Below are positions 57,017-64,000 of a stretch of DNA of 64,000 nucleotides, piece after piece. Made by a program: the position numbers and the translations under genes. The stretch lies in contig VGPU01000007.1 of the NCBI GenBank assembly GCA_016882525.1, positions 1 through 64,000 of the forward strand, read 5' to 3'. Under the pieces are notes generated by a model that made no database searches, was not told where the DNA came from, and saw only the letters and a list, made by a program, of their open reading frames with translations. Every line of letters starts with the position of its first letter. Positions within the stretch are counted from its first letter, which is position 1. Origin of the DNA: Cyanobacteria bacterium M_surface_10_m2_119 (GTDB taxonomy: Bacteria; Cyanobacteriota; Cyanobacteriia; PCC-6307; Cyanobiaceae).

Positions 57017-57937
57017 TCAGGGCGGGTCGGCGGGGGCGCAGAGCTGCTCACTCACCTGCCACAGCCGCCGGCGCTGGTCGGCATCGAGGGCGGCCGGGGC
57101 GACGCGCACCGCCGTGGGCCACCCCCGCAGGCCCCCCAGTTGATCAGGACCGTAATGGCCCCCCGGCACCGCTTCCGCGGCCGTGGCGGCAAAGAGCTGG
57201 GGCAGGGCCCCCATCGCCGCGCTCTGAAAGAGCGGGGCCATCAGCCGGTAGGCCAGGGGCTCCAGCCAGGAACCGCTGGCGGCCACCGAAGCCGGCTGCA
57301 GGTTGGTGCGGGCCACCCCGGGATGCGCCGCCAGGGAGCGCACCGCCTGCCCCTCGGCATCCAGGCGGCGCTGCAGCTCTAGGGCGAACATCACGTTGGC
57401 GAGCTTGCTCTGGCCGTAGGCCTGCCAGCGGTCGTAGCGGCGTTCCCCCTGCAGGTCGTGGAAGCTGATGCGGCCGAAATACTGCGCGCCAGAGGTGACG
57501 GTGACCACCCGGGCATCGGGACGGCCGTGCAGAAGGGGCAAAAGCGCCCGGGTGAGGGCGAAGTGGCCGAGGTGGTTGATGCCGAACTGGCGCTCGAAAC
57601 CGTCGCGGGTGAGGCTGCGCGGCAGCCCCATCACCCCGGCGTTGTTGATGAGCAGATCAAGGCGGCCATAGCGATCGGCCACAGCGGCGGCAGCGGCACC
57701 CACCGAGGCCAGATCGGCCAGATCGAGATCCAGCAGATCGAGAGCACCGCCGCGAACGGAGGGAAACAGGGCCTGCCGGGCCTGCTCAGCCCGCTCGGGT
57801 GAGCGACAGCCCAGGATCACCGTTGCCCCCCGGGCCACGAGGGCACGGGCAGTCTCCAGACCCAGGCCGCTGCTGCCTCCTGTGATCAGGGCCAGCCGGC
57901 CCGTCTGGTCCGGAATGTCAGCGACGGTCCAGGGCAT
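57017..57937 (-). CDS. Short-chain dehydrogenase/reductase
   Basis: A 306-residue SDR with the cofactor motif ALITGGSSGLGLETA, the structural NNAGV, the catalytic Ser in the VTVTSGAQ segment and YGQSKLAN (YxxxK). The pattern with DIPDQTGRLA at the start is typical of retinol-dehydrogenase/protochlorophyllide-reductase-like SDRs. The ATG at 57937 shares its A with the discriminator base of the upstream CAU tRNA. The substrate is unknown. Confidence 0.92.
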   Translation of the reverse strand: MPWTVADIPDQTGRLALITGGSSGLGLETARALVARGATVILGCRSPERAEQARQALFPSVRGGALDLLDLDLADLASVGAAAAAVADRYGRLDLLINNAGVMGLPRSLTRDGFERQFGINHLGHFALTRALLPLLHGRPDARVVTVTSGAQYFGRISFHDLQGERRYDRWQAYGQSKLANVMFALELQRRLDAEGQAVRSLAAHPGVARTNLQPASVAASGSWLEPLAYRLMAPLFQSAAMGALPQLFAATAAEAVPGGHYGPDQLGGLRGWPTAVRVAPAALDADQRRRLWQVSEQLCAPADPP

Positions 57938-58009
57938 GGGGGTCGCGAGGATCGAACTCGCCTAAGGCGGATTATGAGTCCGCTGCATTCACCAGATTGC
58001 TAGACCCCC
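57937..58009 (-). tRNA. tRNA with CAT anticodon (Met or Ile2)
   Basis: A 73-base cloverleaf on the minus strand. The acceptor GGGGGTC pairs with GACCCCC and the discriminator is A. The anticodon arm GCGGA-CTCATAA-TCCGC gives CAT, and the T arm GCGAG-TTCGATC-CTCGC is intact. It could be elongator Met or the lysidine-modified Ile2 tRNA; the sequence does not settle it, and it is not a typical initiator (no GGG/CCC anticodon stem). The 3' CCA is not encoded and its last base is the A of the SDR ATG. Confidence 0.9.
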
Positions 58010-58017
58010 GGCCGGGA

Positions 58018-58548
58018 TCACCAGAGGCCCCGCACCGGTGCTGACCAGCTGGTCTCGCCATCCTGCCAGGAACCGGTCGAGGGCTGGACCCCGCTCAGGC
58101 TGCCGGAAAAGCCGTTGGACACATCACCCGTGCGCCAGGGCATCGGGTCGCTCTGCTGCTCCAGCAGCACCTGATAGGTGTTCTGCACCGCCGTGCCATC
58201 CCAGATGATCGTCTGGTCGCGGAAGCCCAGACCCATCACCCGGTTCTCAACGCCGCCGGTGGCAATCCCGAACAGGTCGGTGATCTGATTGGTGAGGCTG
58301 ACGCTCTGGGCGAAGGGGGCACTCCAGGTGTAGAAGCGACGCTCCACCAGCTGGGGAACGGTCTGGACCGTGTCGCAGCGGGTGACCTCCACCGGGGCGG
58401 CAGGGGCCGAACCGGCTGACGCCGTGGGTGGTGCCTCCAGGGTGGTGGTGCAGACCACCGGCGAGGCCAGGGCGGGAGACGCCAGCAGAGGCAGGGTCAG
58501 AGCCAGGCCGGCGAGTGAAACGGGCAGAGCGGAGCGACAGGCAGGCAT
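58018..58548 (-). CDS. Secreted hypothetical protein
   Basis: A 176-residue protein with a clear signal peptide ([28 protein letters not shown], cut near residue 28). The mature part is Ser/Thr/Gln-rich with two cysteines (VVCTTT and TRCDT) that could form a disulfide. I recognise no family. The stop is eight bases before the CAU tRNA, so the transcript likely continues into the tRNA and the SDR gene. The start abuts the pyrE leader on the other strand. Confidence 0.7.
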   Translation of the reverse strand: MPACRSALPVSLAGLALTLPLLASPALASPVVCTTTLEAPPTASAGSAPAAPVEVTRCDTVQTVPQLVERRFYTWSAPFAQSVSLTNQITDLFGIATGGVENRVMGLGFRDQTIIWDGTAVQNTYQVLLEQQSDPMPWRTGDVSNGFSGSLSGVQPSTGSWQDGETSWSAPVRGLW

Positions 58549-58612
58549 GGATCGACCGACGACGACAGAACCTCGTAGGACGCAAACTAGTCAATCCGAC
58601 GCGTTTTCACCA

Positions 58613-59251
58613 GTGGCACTCCCGGCCGCCCGACCCGGCATCCAGCTCCCCGCCAGTGCAGCGGCGAAGCGTGCCGAGCTGCTGGAGCGGCTGGCCCGCA
58701 GGGCCTACCGGCATGGGGAGTTCACCCTCGCCTCAGGCCGCCGCAGCCATCACTACGTGAACTGCAAACCCGTGAGCCTCAGCGGGGAGGGACTGGCCCT
58801 GCTGGGATGCCTCTTGCTGGAGCAGGTGGAGCCTGAGGCGTCCGCCGTCGCCGGCCTCACCCTGGGAGCCGATCCGCTGGTGAGCGCCGTCGCCATGGCG
58901 GCCGCCCAGGGGGGCCGCAGCCTCGATGCCCTGATCGTGCGCAAGGAGGCCAAGGGCCACGGCACCGGCGCCTGGCTGGAGGGGCCGCTGCCGGAGCCCG
59001 GCAGCACCATCACCGTGCTGGAGGACGTGGTCACCACCGGCGGGTCCTCCCTCAAGGCGGTGCAGCAGCTGCGACAGGCCGGGTATGTGGTGAAGCGGGT
59101 GGTGACGATCGTTGACCGGCAGGAGGGGGGGCTGGAGGCGATGGTGGCAGCCGGTCTCGAGCTGTGCAGCCTCTTCCTGCTGGAGGACGTGGCGGCCACG
59201 GCGGCTGCCGGCGCAGCAGCAACCGGCGCTTCCGCCGGCCCAGCAGCATGA
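58613..59251 (+). CDS. pyrE: Orotate phosphoribosyltransferase
   Basis: Makes orotidine monophosphate in pyrimidine synthesis. The 212-residue protein has [29 protein letters not shown] and the PRPP motif [16 protein letters not shown], matching PyrE. Two starts are possible: GTG at 58613 or ATG at 58547, the latter adding a low-complexity 22 residues; I prefer the former. The TGA overlaps the ATG of the ygfZ-like gene (ATGA). Confidence 0.93.
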   Translation: MALPAARPGIQLPASAAAKRAELLERLARRAYRHGEFTLASGRRSHHYVNCKPVSLSGEGLALLGCLLLEQVEPEASAVAGLTLGADPLVSAVAMAAAQGGRSLDALIVRKEAKGHGTGAWLEGPLPEPGSTITVLEDVVTTGGSSLKAVQQLRQAGYVVKRVVTIVDRQEGGLEAMVAAGLELCSLFLLEDVAATAAAGAAATGASAGPAA

Positions 59252-60258
59252 GCGCCACCACCACCAGCGTCTGGGACTGGACTCCCGGGCAACCGGCCTG
59301 CAGCCTGCAACCGGCCAGCCTGATCCGGCTGGAGGGCACTGATGCCCTGCGGGTGCTGCATGGCCAGACCAGCGCCGCCATCGAGGGGGCCCGGCCCGGC
59401 CAGTGGATTCCCACCTGCTGCATCAGCCCGACCGCCCGCCTGCGGGCCCTGGCGGAAGTGCTGGTCGACGCCAGTGGAGCCTGGCTGGTGGTGCACTGCG
59501 GCGACGGCGCCCAGGTGCACACGGCCCTGGATCGGGTGCTGTTCCCCGCCGACCGGGTGCGGCTCGGCCCCGTGGAGCCGGTCTGGTGGCTGACGCCCGT
59601 GGCAGGCCCGGGCGAAGCCCTGGACCCGGCCGGCGACGCCGCCATCTGCCAGGAGCTCGCCGATGACCGGGGCTGGCAACTGGGGGGCGGGGCCCTGGGG
59701 CAGGCCCTGGTGCTGCGCAATCCGGACCCAGCCAGCTGGCCCGCGGCCTGGCAGGAGCGCCGGCCCCTCGACGCCCATGGGCAGGAGCGCTGGCGCCTGC
59801 AGGAGGGCCTGCCCGCAGCTCCCGGCGAACTCAATGAGGACCACAACCCCTTCGAACTCGGCCTGGCCGCGCGGGTGAGCCTGACCAAGGGCTGCTACGT
59901 GGGCCAGGAAACCCTGGCGAAGCTCGCCACCTACGACGGCGTGAAACAGCAGCTGCGCCGCTGGCACTGGCCCCACACCCCTGGGGAGCGGGCGCCCGAG
60001 CCGGCTGATGAGCTCTGGGCCGGTCCAACCACCCCTGCCGCGCCCTCGGACGCCGCCGCCGGGGAGACCCGCCTTGGCCGGATCACCTCGATGCTCGCCC
60101 TCGACAACGGCGACCGGATCGGCCTGGCGGTGGTGCGTCGCCGCGGCCTCGATCAGGAGCACCTGCGCACTGGCGGCGCCGGCGCGCAGGCCCGGCTCCT
60201 CCTGTCACGCCCCAACCGGTTCATTGATCCACCGATCGGGGCCGGTGGCGCCCGCTGA
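59248..60258 (+). CDS. ygfZ: YgfZ/GcvT-like folate-binding protein
   Basis: A 336-residue protein of the YgfZ family, folate-dependent factors that help iron-sulfur enzymes mature. The signature KGCYVGQET is present (about residues 215-223), with [14 protein letters not shown] and [23 protein letters not shown]. It is coupled to pyrE by a four-base overlap. The stop codon is adjacent to that of the RecB-like gene on the opposite strand. Confidence 0.9.
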   Translation: MSATTTSVWDWTPGQPACSLQPASLIRLEGTDALRVLHGQTSAAIEGARPGQWIPTCCISPTARLRALAEVLVDASGAWLVVHCGDGAQVHTALDRVLFPADRVRLGPVEPVWWLTPVAGPGEALDPAGDAAICQELADDRGWQLGGGALGQALVLRNPDPASWPAAWQERRPLDAHGQERWRLQEGLPAAPGELNEDHNPFELGLAARVSLTKGCYVGQETLAKLATYDGVKQQLRRWHWPHTPGERAPEPADELWAGPTTPAAPSDAAAGETRLGRITSMLALDNGDRIGLAVVRRRGLDQEHLRTGGAGAQARLLLSRPNRFIDPPIGAGGAR

Positions 60259-61722
60259 TCAGCCCCCGGGGCCCTGGTCCAGCAGCCAGCGGGCCACGGT
60301 CCAGGTGGCCAGGTTGTCGTCGCGGTTGTAGGTGAAGATCCGCTGCAGGCGGGCCCGTCCCCCATCCCGTCGCCATTGGCGCCACCAGAGCAGGCACCGG
60401 GCCCCATCCACCCCCGGCTGGCTCCAGCGGAAACCGATCCAGGAGGCCACGGCCTTGAGGCCGTAGCTGTTTACCGGCAGGCGCCAGTGGCGGCGCAGCC
60501 GGGCATGCACGTCGAGCAGTCGCGAGCGGAGCCGGGCAATCTCCTGGGCATCGGCACCCTGGCGCTGGGCCAGGCGCACCAGGGCGATCGACTCGGTCTC
60601 GCCGTAGTGGAGCAGGGGCCAGTCGGGATAGCGGGCCAGCACCCGGCTCAGCCGGCGCCAGAGCCGCGCCTCCCCGTGGTGCTGCAGGGCCAGCAACGGC
60701 TGGTAGCGCCAGGGCGCATCGCCCAGCCGCGGCCAGGTGCCATCGCCCAGCCGCGGCACGGCCACAAAGCCGTGCAGGAAATCGTCGCGGGCATCGGGGT
60801 CCGACTCGATGTCCAGCAACAGCACCCCGGGGGCCTGGGCCAGCTCGGGCAGGGGGTTGGCAGCAGCAGGGGTCTCGGGCTGCAACCGCTCCGGACGGCC
60901 GGCGGCCTGCACCCGGGCCTGGGCCACCAGGGCGGCTGCGCTGTCGCGGTGCTGCTCGCCATGCACCGCCAGGGCCTCGGCCAACTGCCGGGGATCCGCG
61001 GCGGCCAGCTGCTCCAGGCTGGTGATGCCCAGGTCCAGCAACATCTCCCGGCGCTTGCCGCCGATGCCGCTCACCTCACTGAGGTGACCCTCGCGGGCCG
61101 CCTCGCGGTCACACAGCCCGCGCCAGCTGCAGAGCACACACTTCTTGCGGTCGGCCACCAGCGGAGGGGGCTGGGGGCGCCCCAGATCCGTAGCCAGCCT
61201 GGGCAGGGCCTCCTCCAGCTGGGCCTGGAGCCCACCCGTGAGCTTCAACCGCTCCCGCTGGAGACCTCGCCCACTGCCGGCCACCACCAGGGCTTCGGGC
61301 ACCGGCGCACCCTGGCGCTCCGCCAGGAGCCGGCCCCAGAGCGCGAGCACCAGCCGATGTTCGCGGGTGAGGTTGCGACCCTGGCGGCCGAGCACGGGGC
61401 GGTAGGCATGGTCGCCCCAGACGCTGATGCCGGCGACCCGCTCCAACAGGGGCGGATGGGCCTGCAGCGTCAGGCCCGCCGGCCCGGAACCCGCCAGGCG
61501 CAGCCCCACCACCCCTGGCGCCCCGGCCGCGCAGGCCGGCTCCCCCCTCCCGGGCTTCTCCGGCAACAGGGTCTGGAAGGCGGCGAGCTGGTCGCTGAGG
61601 GCCAGGGCACGATGGGCCGTCCAGAGCCGCTGGGAGGCGTCGCCATGGCGATCGAGCCAAGCCCGGCGCTTGCAGCGCAGCCAGCTGCGCAGCAGCCGGT
61701 CGGTGAGCACCTCCTGGGCCAT
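60259..61722 (-). CDS. TM0106-type RecB-like/RNase H-like nuclease
   Basis: A 487-residue protein of the TM0106 group: an N-terminal RecB/Cas4-like nuclease region, a helix-hairpin-helix (EVSGIGGKRREMLLDLGI, about residues 216-233) and a C-terminal RNase H-type 3'-5' exonuclease-like domain (LLLDIESDPD, later YNRDDNLAT). Four cysteines (17, 195, 198, 204, in CKRR and CVLCSWRGLC) match the iron-sulfur pattern of AddB/Cas4-like nucleases. The usual ExK of the RecB domain is not evident (DHAYRPVLGR), so the C-terminal domain is the likely active nuclease. Its role is probably DNA repair. Confidence 0.8.
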   Translation of the reverse strand: MAQEVLTDRLLRSWLRCKRRAWLDRHGDASQRLWTAHRALALSDQLAAFQTLLPEKPGRGEPACAAGAPGVVGLRLAGSGPAGLTLQAHPPLLERVAGISVWGDHAYRPVLGRQGRNLTREHRLVLALWGRLLAERQGAPVPEALVVAGSGRGLQRERLKLTGGLQAQLEEALPRLATDLGRPQPPPLVADRKKCVLCSWRGLCDREAAREGHLSEVSGIGGKRREMLLDLGITSLEQLAAADPRQLAEALAVHGEQHRDSAAALVAQARVQAAGRPERLQPETPAAANPLPELAQAPGVLLLDIESDPDARDDFLHGFVAVPRLGDGTWPRLGDAPWRYQPLLALQHHGEARLWRRLSRVLARYPDWPLLHYGETESIALVRLAQRQGADAQEIARLRSRLLDVHARLRRHWRLPVNSYGLKAVASWIGFRWSQPGVDGARCLLWWRQWRRDGGRARLQRIFTYNRDDNLATWTVARWLLDQGPGG

Positions 61723-61791
61723 GGCAGCACGCTAGTGGCGAGGGCCCTCTGCCACCCTGAAGCCCCGACCGCTGCCCCTGAGGCCCCCGTG

Positions 61792-62205
61792 GTGAGCCAG
61801 ACACCTGCGCCGGCCCACTCCCCCCATCCGCTGCTGGTGTTCGATGGCGGCTGCCCGTTCTGCCGCCACTTCGCGGTGCTCAGCGAGCTGCGCAGCGGCA
61901 TCCCCGGGCTGGAGATCCGCGATGGCCGCATGGATGCCGACCTGCGCGCCCACCTCGCCGCGCGCGGCTACCACCTGCGCGACGGCGCCATGGTGATCGA
62001 CGGGGAGCAGGTGCTCCACGGCGCTCCGGCCATCCAGTGGCTGTGCGCCCGCATGACCCCCAGCGCTGCCCTGCTCCAGGTGCTGGCACCCCTGATGGCG
62101 ACGCCGGCGCGGGCGCGGCAGCTTTACCCCCTGCTGCTCCTGGCCCGCCGCGTCGCCCTCGCCCTGCGGGGGTTGCCGGTGGATCCCGATCGCCGCACTC
62201 CCTGA
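61792..62205 (+). CDS. DCC-family (DUF393) thiol-disulfide oxidoreductase-like protein
   Basis: A 137-residue thioredoxin-fold protein of the DCC family. The name motif is LLVFDGGCPFCRHF (about residues 13-26), where the CPFC pair is the redox site. The C-terminal part is helical. The start is taken as GTG at 61792, with another GTG at 61789; the long open frame upstream is antisense to the nuclease. The partner and role are unknown. Confidence 0.82.
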   Translation: MSQTPAPAHSPHPLLVFDGGCPFCRHFAVLSELRSGIPGLEIRDGRMDADLRAHLAARGYHLRDGAMVIDGEQVLHGAPAIQWLCARMTPSAALLQVLAPLMATPARARQLYPLLLLARRVALALRGLPVDPDRRTP

Positions 62206-62255
62206 TCCGCGCGCCGCCCCTGGCCAGCGCGACAGCACAGTTGAATGGGGCCTGG

Positions 62256-63749
62256 ATGTCCAGATCCCTGATGGCCTCTGCCCCCCTGCCCCTGGAGGCG
62301 GCCCCGATTGCCTTCGGCACCGACGGCTGGCGCGGCATCCTCGGCGTCGACATCACGGTGGAGCGGCTGCTGCCGGTGGCCGCCGCCGCCGCCGCGGAAC
62401 TGGCCCACTCCGCCCCTGAGGGGCTGAGCAGCCGCGAGGTGGTGATCGGCTACGACCGCCGCTTCCTGGCCCCGGAGCTGGCCGAGGCGATCGGCAGCGC
62501 CGTGCGCGGCGTGGACCTGGAGCCGGTGCTGGCCGACTCCCCCACCCCCACGCCCGCCTCCAGCTGGGCGGTGGTGGAGCGGGGCTCCCTGGGGGCCCTG
62601 GTGATCACCGCCAGCCACAACCCCCCCGAATGGCTCGGCCTGAAGATCAAGGGTCCGTTCGGCGGCTCGGTGGAGGGCGACTTCACCCGGCGGGTGGAGA
62701 CCCGCCTGGAGGCTGGCGGAATCACGGTGCCGCAACCTCCGCCGGCCGGCGGCGAACCCCGCTTCGACGCCCTTGGCGCCTACGTGGGCGGGCTGCGGGC
62801 CAAGGTGAACACCGCCGCCCTGGCTGAGGGGCTGGAGCACCTGGGCCTGCGGGTGATCGTGGATCCGATGCACGGCTCGGCCGCCGGCGTGCTGCCGGCC
62901 CTGCTGGGGGAGCAGGCCACCGCCAGTGGCGTGATCCAGGAGATCCGGGCGAACCGCGATCCGTTGTTCGGCGGCAACCCCCCGGAGCCCCTGGCCCCTT
63001 ACCTGGGCGAGCTGATCGCCGCCGTGCAGGCCAGCACCGCCGCCGGGAGGCCGGCGATGGGCATCGTCTTCGACGGTGACGGTGACCGCATCGCCGCGAT
63101 CGACGAGCGGGGCCGCTTCTGCAGCACCCAGCTGCTGATGCCCCTGTTCATCGACCACCTGGCCCGCGCCCGCCAGCTTCCCGGCACCGTGGTGAAAACG
63201 GTGAGCGGCTCCGACCTGATGCAGCTGGTGGCCGAGCACCTGGGCTGCCGCGTGCTGGAGAAGCCGGTGGGCTTCAAGTACATCGCCAGCGAGATGCTGG
63301 CCGGCGAGGTGCTGGTGGGCGGCGAGGAATCGGGCGGGGTGGGCTTTGGCATGCACCTGCCGGAGCGCGACGCCCCCTTTGCCGCCCTGCTGCTGATTGA
63401 GGCGCTGGTGGAGGGGGGCGTGCCCCTGGGCGAGCGGCTCGATGCCCTCCAGCAGGCCCATGGCGGCGCCGCCAGCTACGACCGCCTCGACCTGCGCCTC
63501 CCCGATATGGCCGCCCGCCGCCAGCTGGAGGAGCGTCTGGCCCAGGCGCCCCCGGCGACTGTGGCCGGCAGCCCCGTGCAGGACGTGATCTGCACAGACG
63601 GCGTGAAACTGCGTCTGGGGCCCAGCCACTGGCTGATGCTGCGCTTCTCCGGCACCGAGCCGCTGCTGCGCCTCTACTGCGAGGCGCCCACGGCCGAGCG
63701 AGTGGCCGCCGTGCTGGCCTGGGCGCGCTGCTACGCCCTGGAGGGTTGA
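62256..63749 (+). CDS. Phosphoglucomutase/phosphomannomutase
   Basis: A 497-residue alpha-D-phosphohexomutase. The visible motifs are FGTDGWRGILG, the phosphoserine loop ITASHNPPEWLGLK, the metal loop FDGDGDRIAAID and LRFSGTEPLLRLY. It is distinct from glmM at 11641 and is likely the mutase for glucose or mannose phosphates feeding glycogen and polysaccharides. The ATG at 62256 is used; an ATG at 62271 is also possible. The rdgB-like gene starts five bases after it. Confidence 0.92.
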   Translation: MSRSLMASAPLPLEAAPIAFGTDGWRGILGVDITVERLLPVAAAAAAELAHSAPEGLSSREVVIGYDRRFLAPELAEAIGSAVRGVDLEPVLADSPTPTPASSWAVVERGSLGALVITASHNPPEWLGLKIKGPFGGSVEGDFTRRVETRLEAGGITVPQPPPAGGEPRFDALGAYVGGLRAKVNTAALAEGLEHLGLRVIVDPMHGSAAGVLPALLGEQATASGVIQEIRANRDPLFGGNPPEPLAPYLGELIAAVQASTAAGRPAMGIVFDGDGDRIAAIDERGRFCSTQLLMPLFIDHLARARQLPGTVVKTVSGSDLMQLVAEHLGCRVLEKPVGFKYIASEMLAGEVLVGGEESGGVGFGMHLPERDAPFAALLLIEALVEGGVPLGERLDALQQAHGGAASYDRLDLRLPDMAARRQLEERLAQAPPATVAGSPVQDVICTDGVKLRLGPSHWLMLRFSGTEPLLRLYCEAPTAERVAAVLAWARCYALEG

Positions 63750-63754
63750 GAGCC

Positions 63755-64000
63755 ATGGCCACCGGCTCCTCAGCCGCTCGCCCCGTGCTGGTGATTGCCA
63801 GCGGCAACCCCGGCAAGGTGCGCGAATTTAGCCACCTGCTGGCCGATCTGGACCTGGAGATCCGAGCCCAGCCCGAGGGCCTGGAGGTGGAGGAAACGGG
63901 CGACACCTTCGCTGCCAACGCCCGGATCAAGGCCTCAGCCGTAGCCGGCGCCACCGGCTGCTGGGCCCTGGCCGACGACTCCGGCCTGAGCGTGACGGCC
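63755..64000 (+). CDS. rdgB: XTP/dITP diphosphatase (HAM1/RdgB family), 3' end outside window
   Basis: Hydrolyses non-canonical purine nucleotides to keep them out of DNA and RNA. The visible 82 residues include LVIASGNPGKVREFSHLLADL, EETGDTFAANARIKA and LADDSGLSV, all conserved in the family. The start is the ATG at 63755, immediately after the phosphohexomutase. The gene is cut by the window edge. Confidence 0.92.
   Translation, partial: MATGSSAARPVLVIASGNPGKVREFSHLLADLDLEIRAQPEGLEVEETGDTFAANARIKASAVAGATGCWALADDSGLSVTA

Overview
This 64 kb window is a GC-rich, gene-dense chromosomal segment of a picocyanobacterium of the Synechococcus/Cyanobium type. The evidence is photosystem II genes (psbH, psbN, psbI, psbK), the nitrogen regulator ntcA, several cyanobacteria-specific DUF families (DUF3084, DUF3146, DUF3155, DUF3177, DUF3181, DUF3769, DUF4079, DUF1997) and HIP1 octamers (GCGATCGC, for example at 6139, 29364, 56022 and 56815). 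I see no insertion sequence, prophage, integrase, CRISPR array or rRNA. Two tRNA genes are present. Most adjacent genes overlap by a few bases or are separated by less than 100 bases; the only gene-free stretch above 300 bases is 45566-45941.

Layout. 1-8.8 kb: ileS (its extreme 5' end lies outside the window), a DUF985 cupin, a minus-strand pair (DUF3177 and a small unknown), a FIST protein coupled to trmB, an IctB/WaaL-like membrane protein and a GlcNAc-kinase-like ATPase. 8.8-16.3 kb: a CHASE4-GGDEF-EAL protein with altered GGDEF motif, a SET-domain protein, glmM, a lytic transglycosylase, and a coupled NIL-ferredoxin/membrane-protein pair. 16.3-23.5 kb: TxlA-like thioredoxin, thyX facing dcd, a CobO-like protein with a degenerate P-loop, ntcA behind a near-canonical NtcA-activated promoter, DUF3084 coupled to a YqgF-like protein, then the minus-strand run psbH-tatA-pth-DUF3146, and psbN.

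23.4-36 kb: a GH38 alpha-mannosidase diverging from psbI, an LptD-like DUF3769 outer-membrane protein, leuCD behind a pseudo-receiver protein, cinA, a WecA/MraY-like transferase, glyA and tRNA-Arg(ACG). 36-48 kb: three small coupled genes, murJ, sfsA, a GAP-family membrane protein, ispH, DUF1997, DUF4079, purH, an esterase, DUF3155, a histidine kinase and cobS. 48-64 kb: tgt, psbK, a WecG/TagA transferase diverging from a full-length homologue of the animal phosphorylase kinase alpha/beta subunits, an oxidoreductase, a CBS/CNNM protein, a GT2 transferase, an SDR gene whose ATG shares one base with a CAU tRNA, pyrE-ygfZ, a RecB/RNase H-type nuclease, a DCC protein, a phosphohexomutase and the start of an rdgB-like gene.

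Most genes are housekeeping: nucleotide synthesis (thyX, dcd, purH, pyrE, glyA), tRNA handling (ileS, trmB, tgt, pth), envelope assembly (glmM, slt, murJ, WecA-like, WecG-like, DUF3769) and photosynthesis. The most interesting signals are the phosphorylase-kinase-like protein without an evident kinase partner, the autoregulatory-looking ntcA promoter, the pseudo-receiver before leuCD, a hairpin that hides the Shine-Dalgarno of the DUF3155 gene, and the tRNA/SDR one-base overlap. I did not find a clear multi-gene defence or mobile system.
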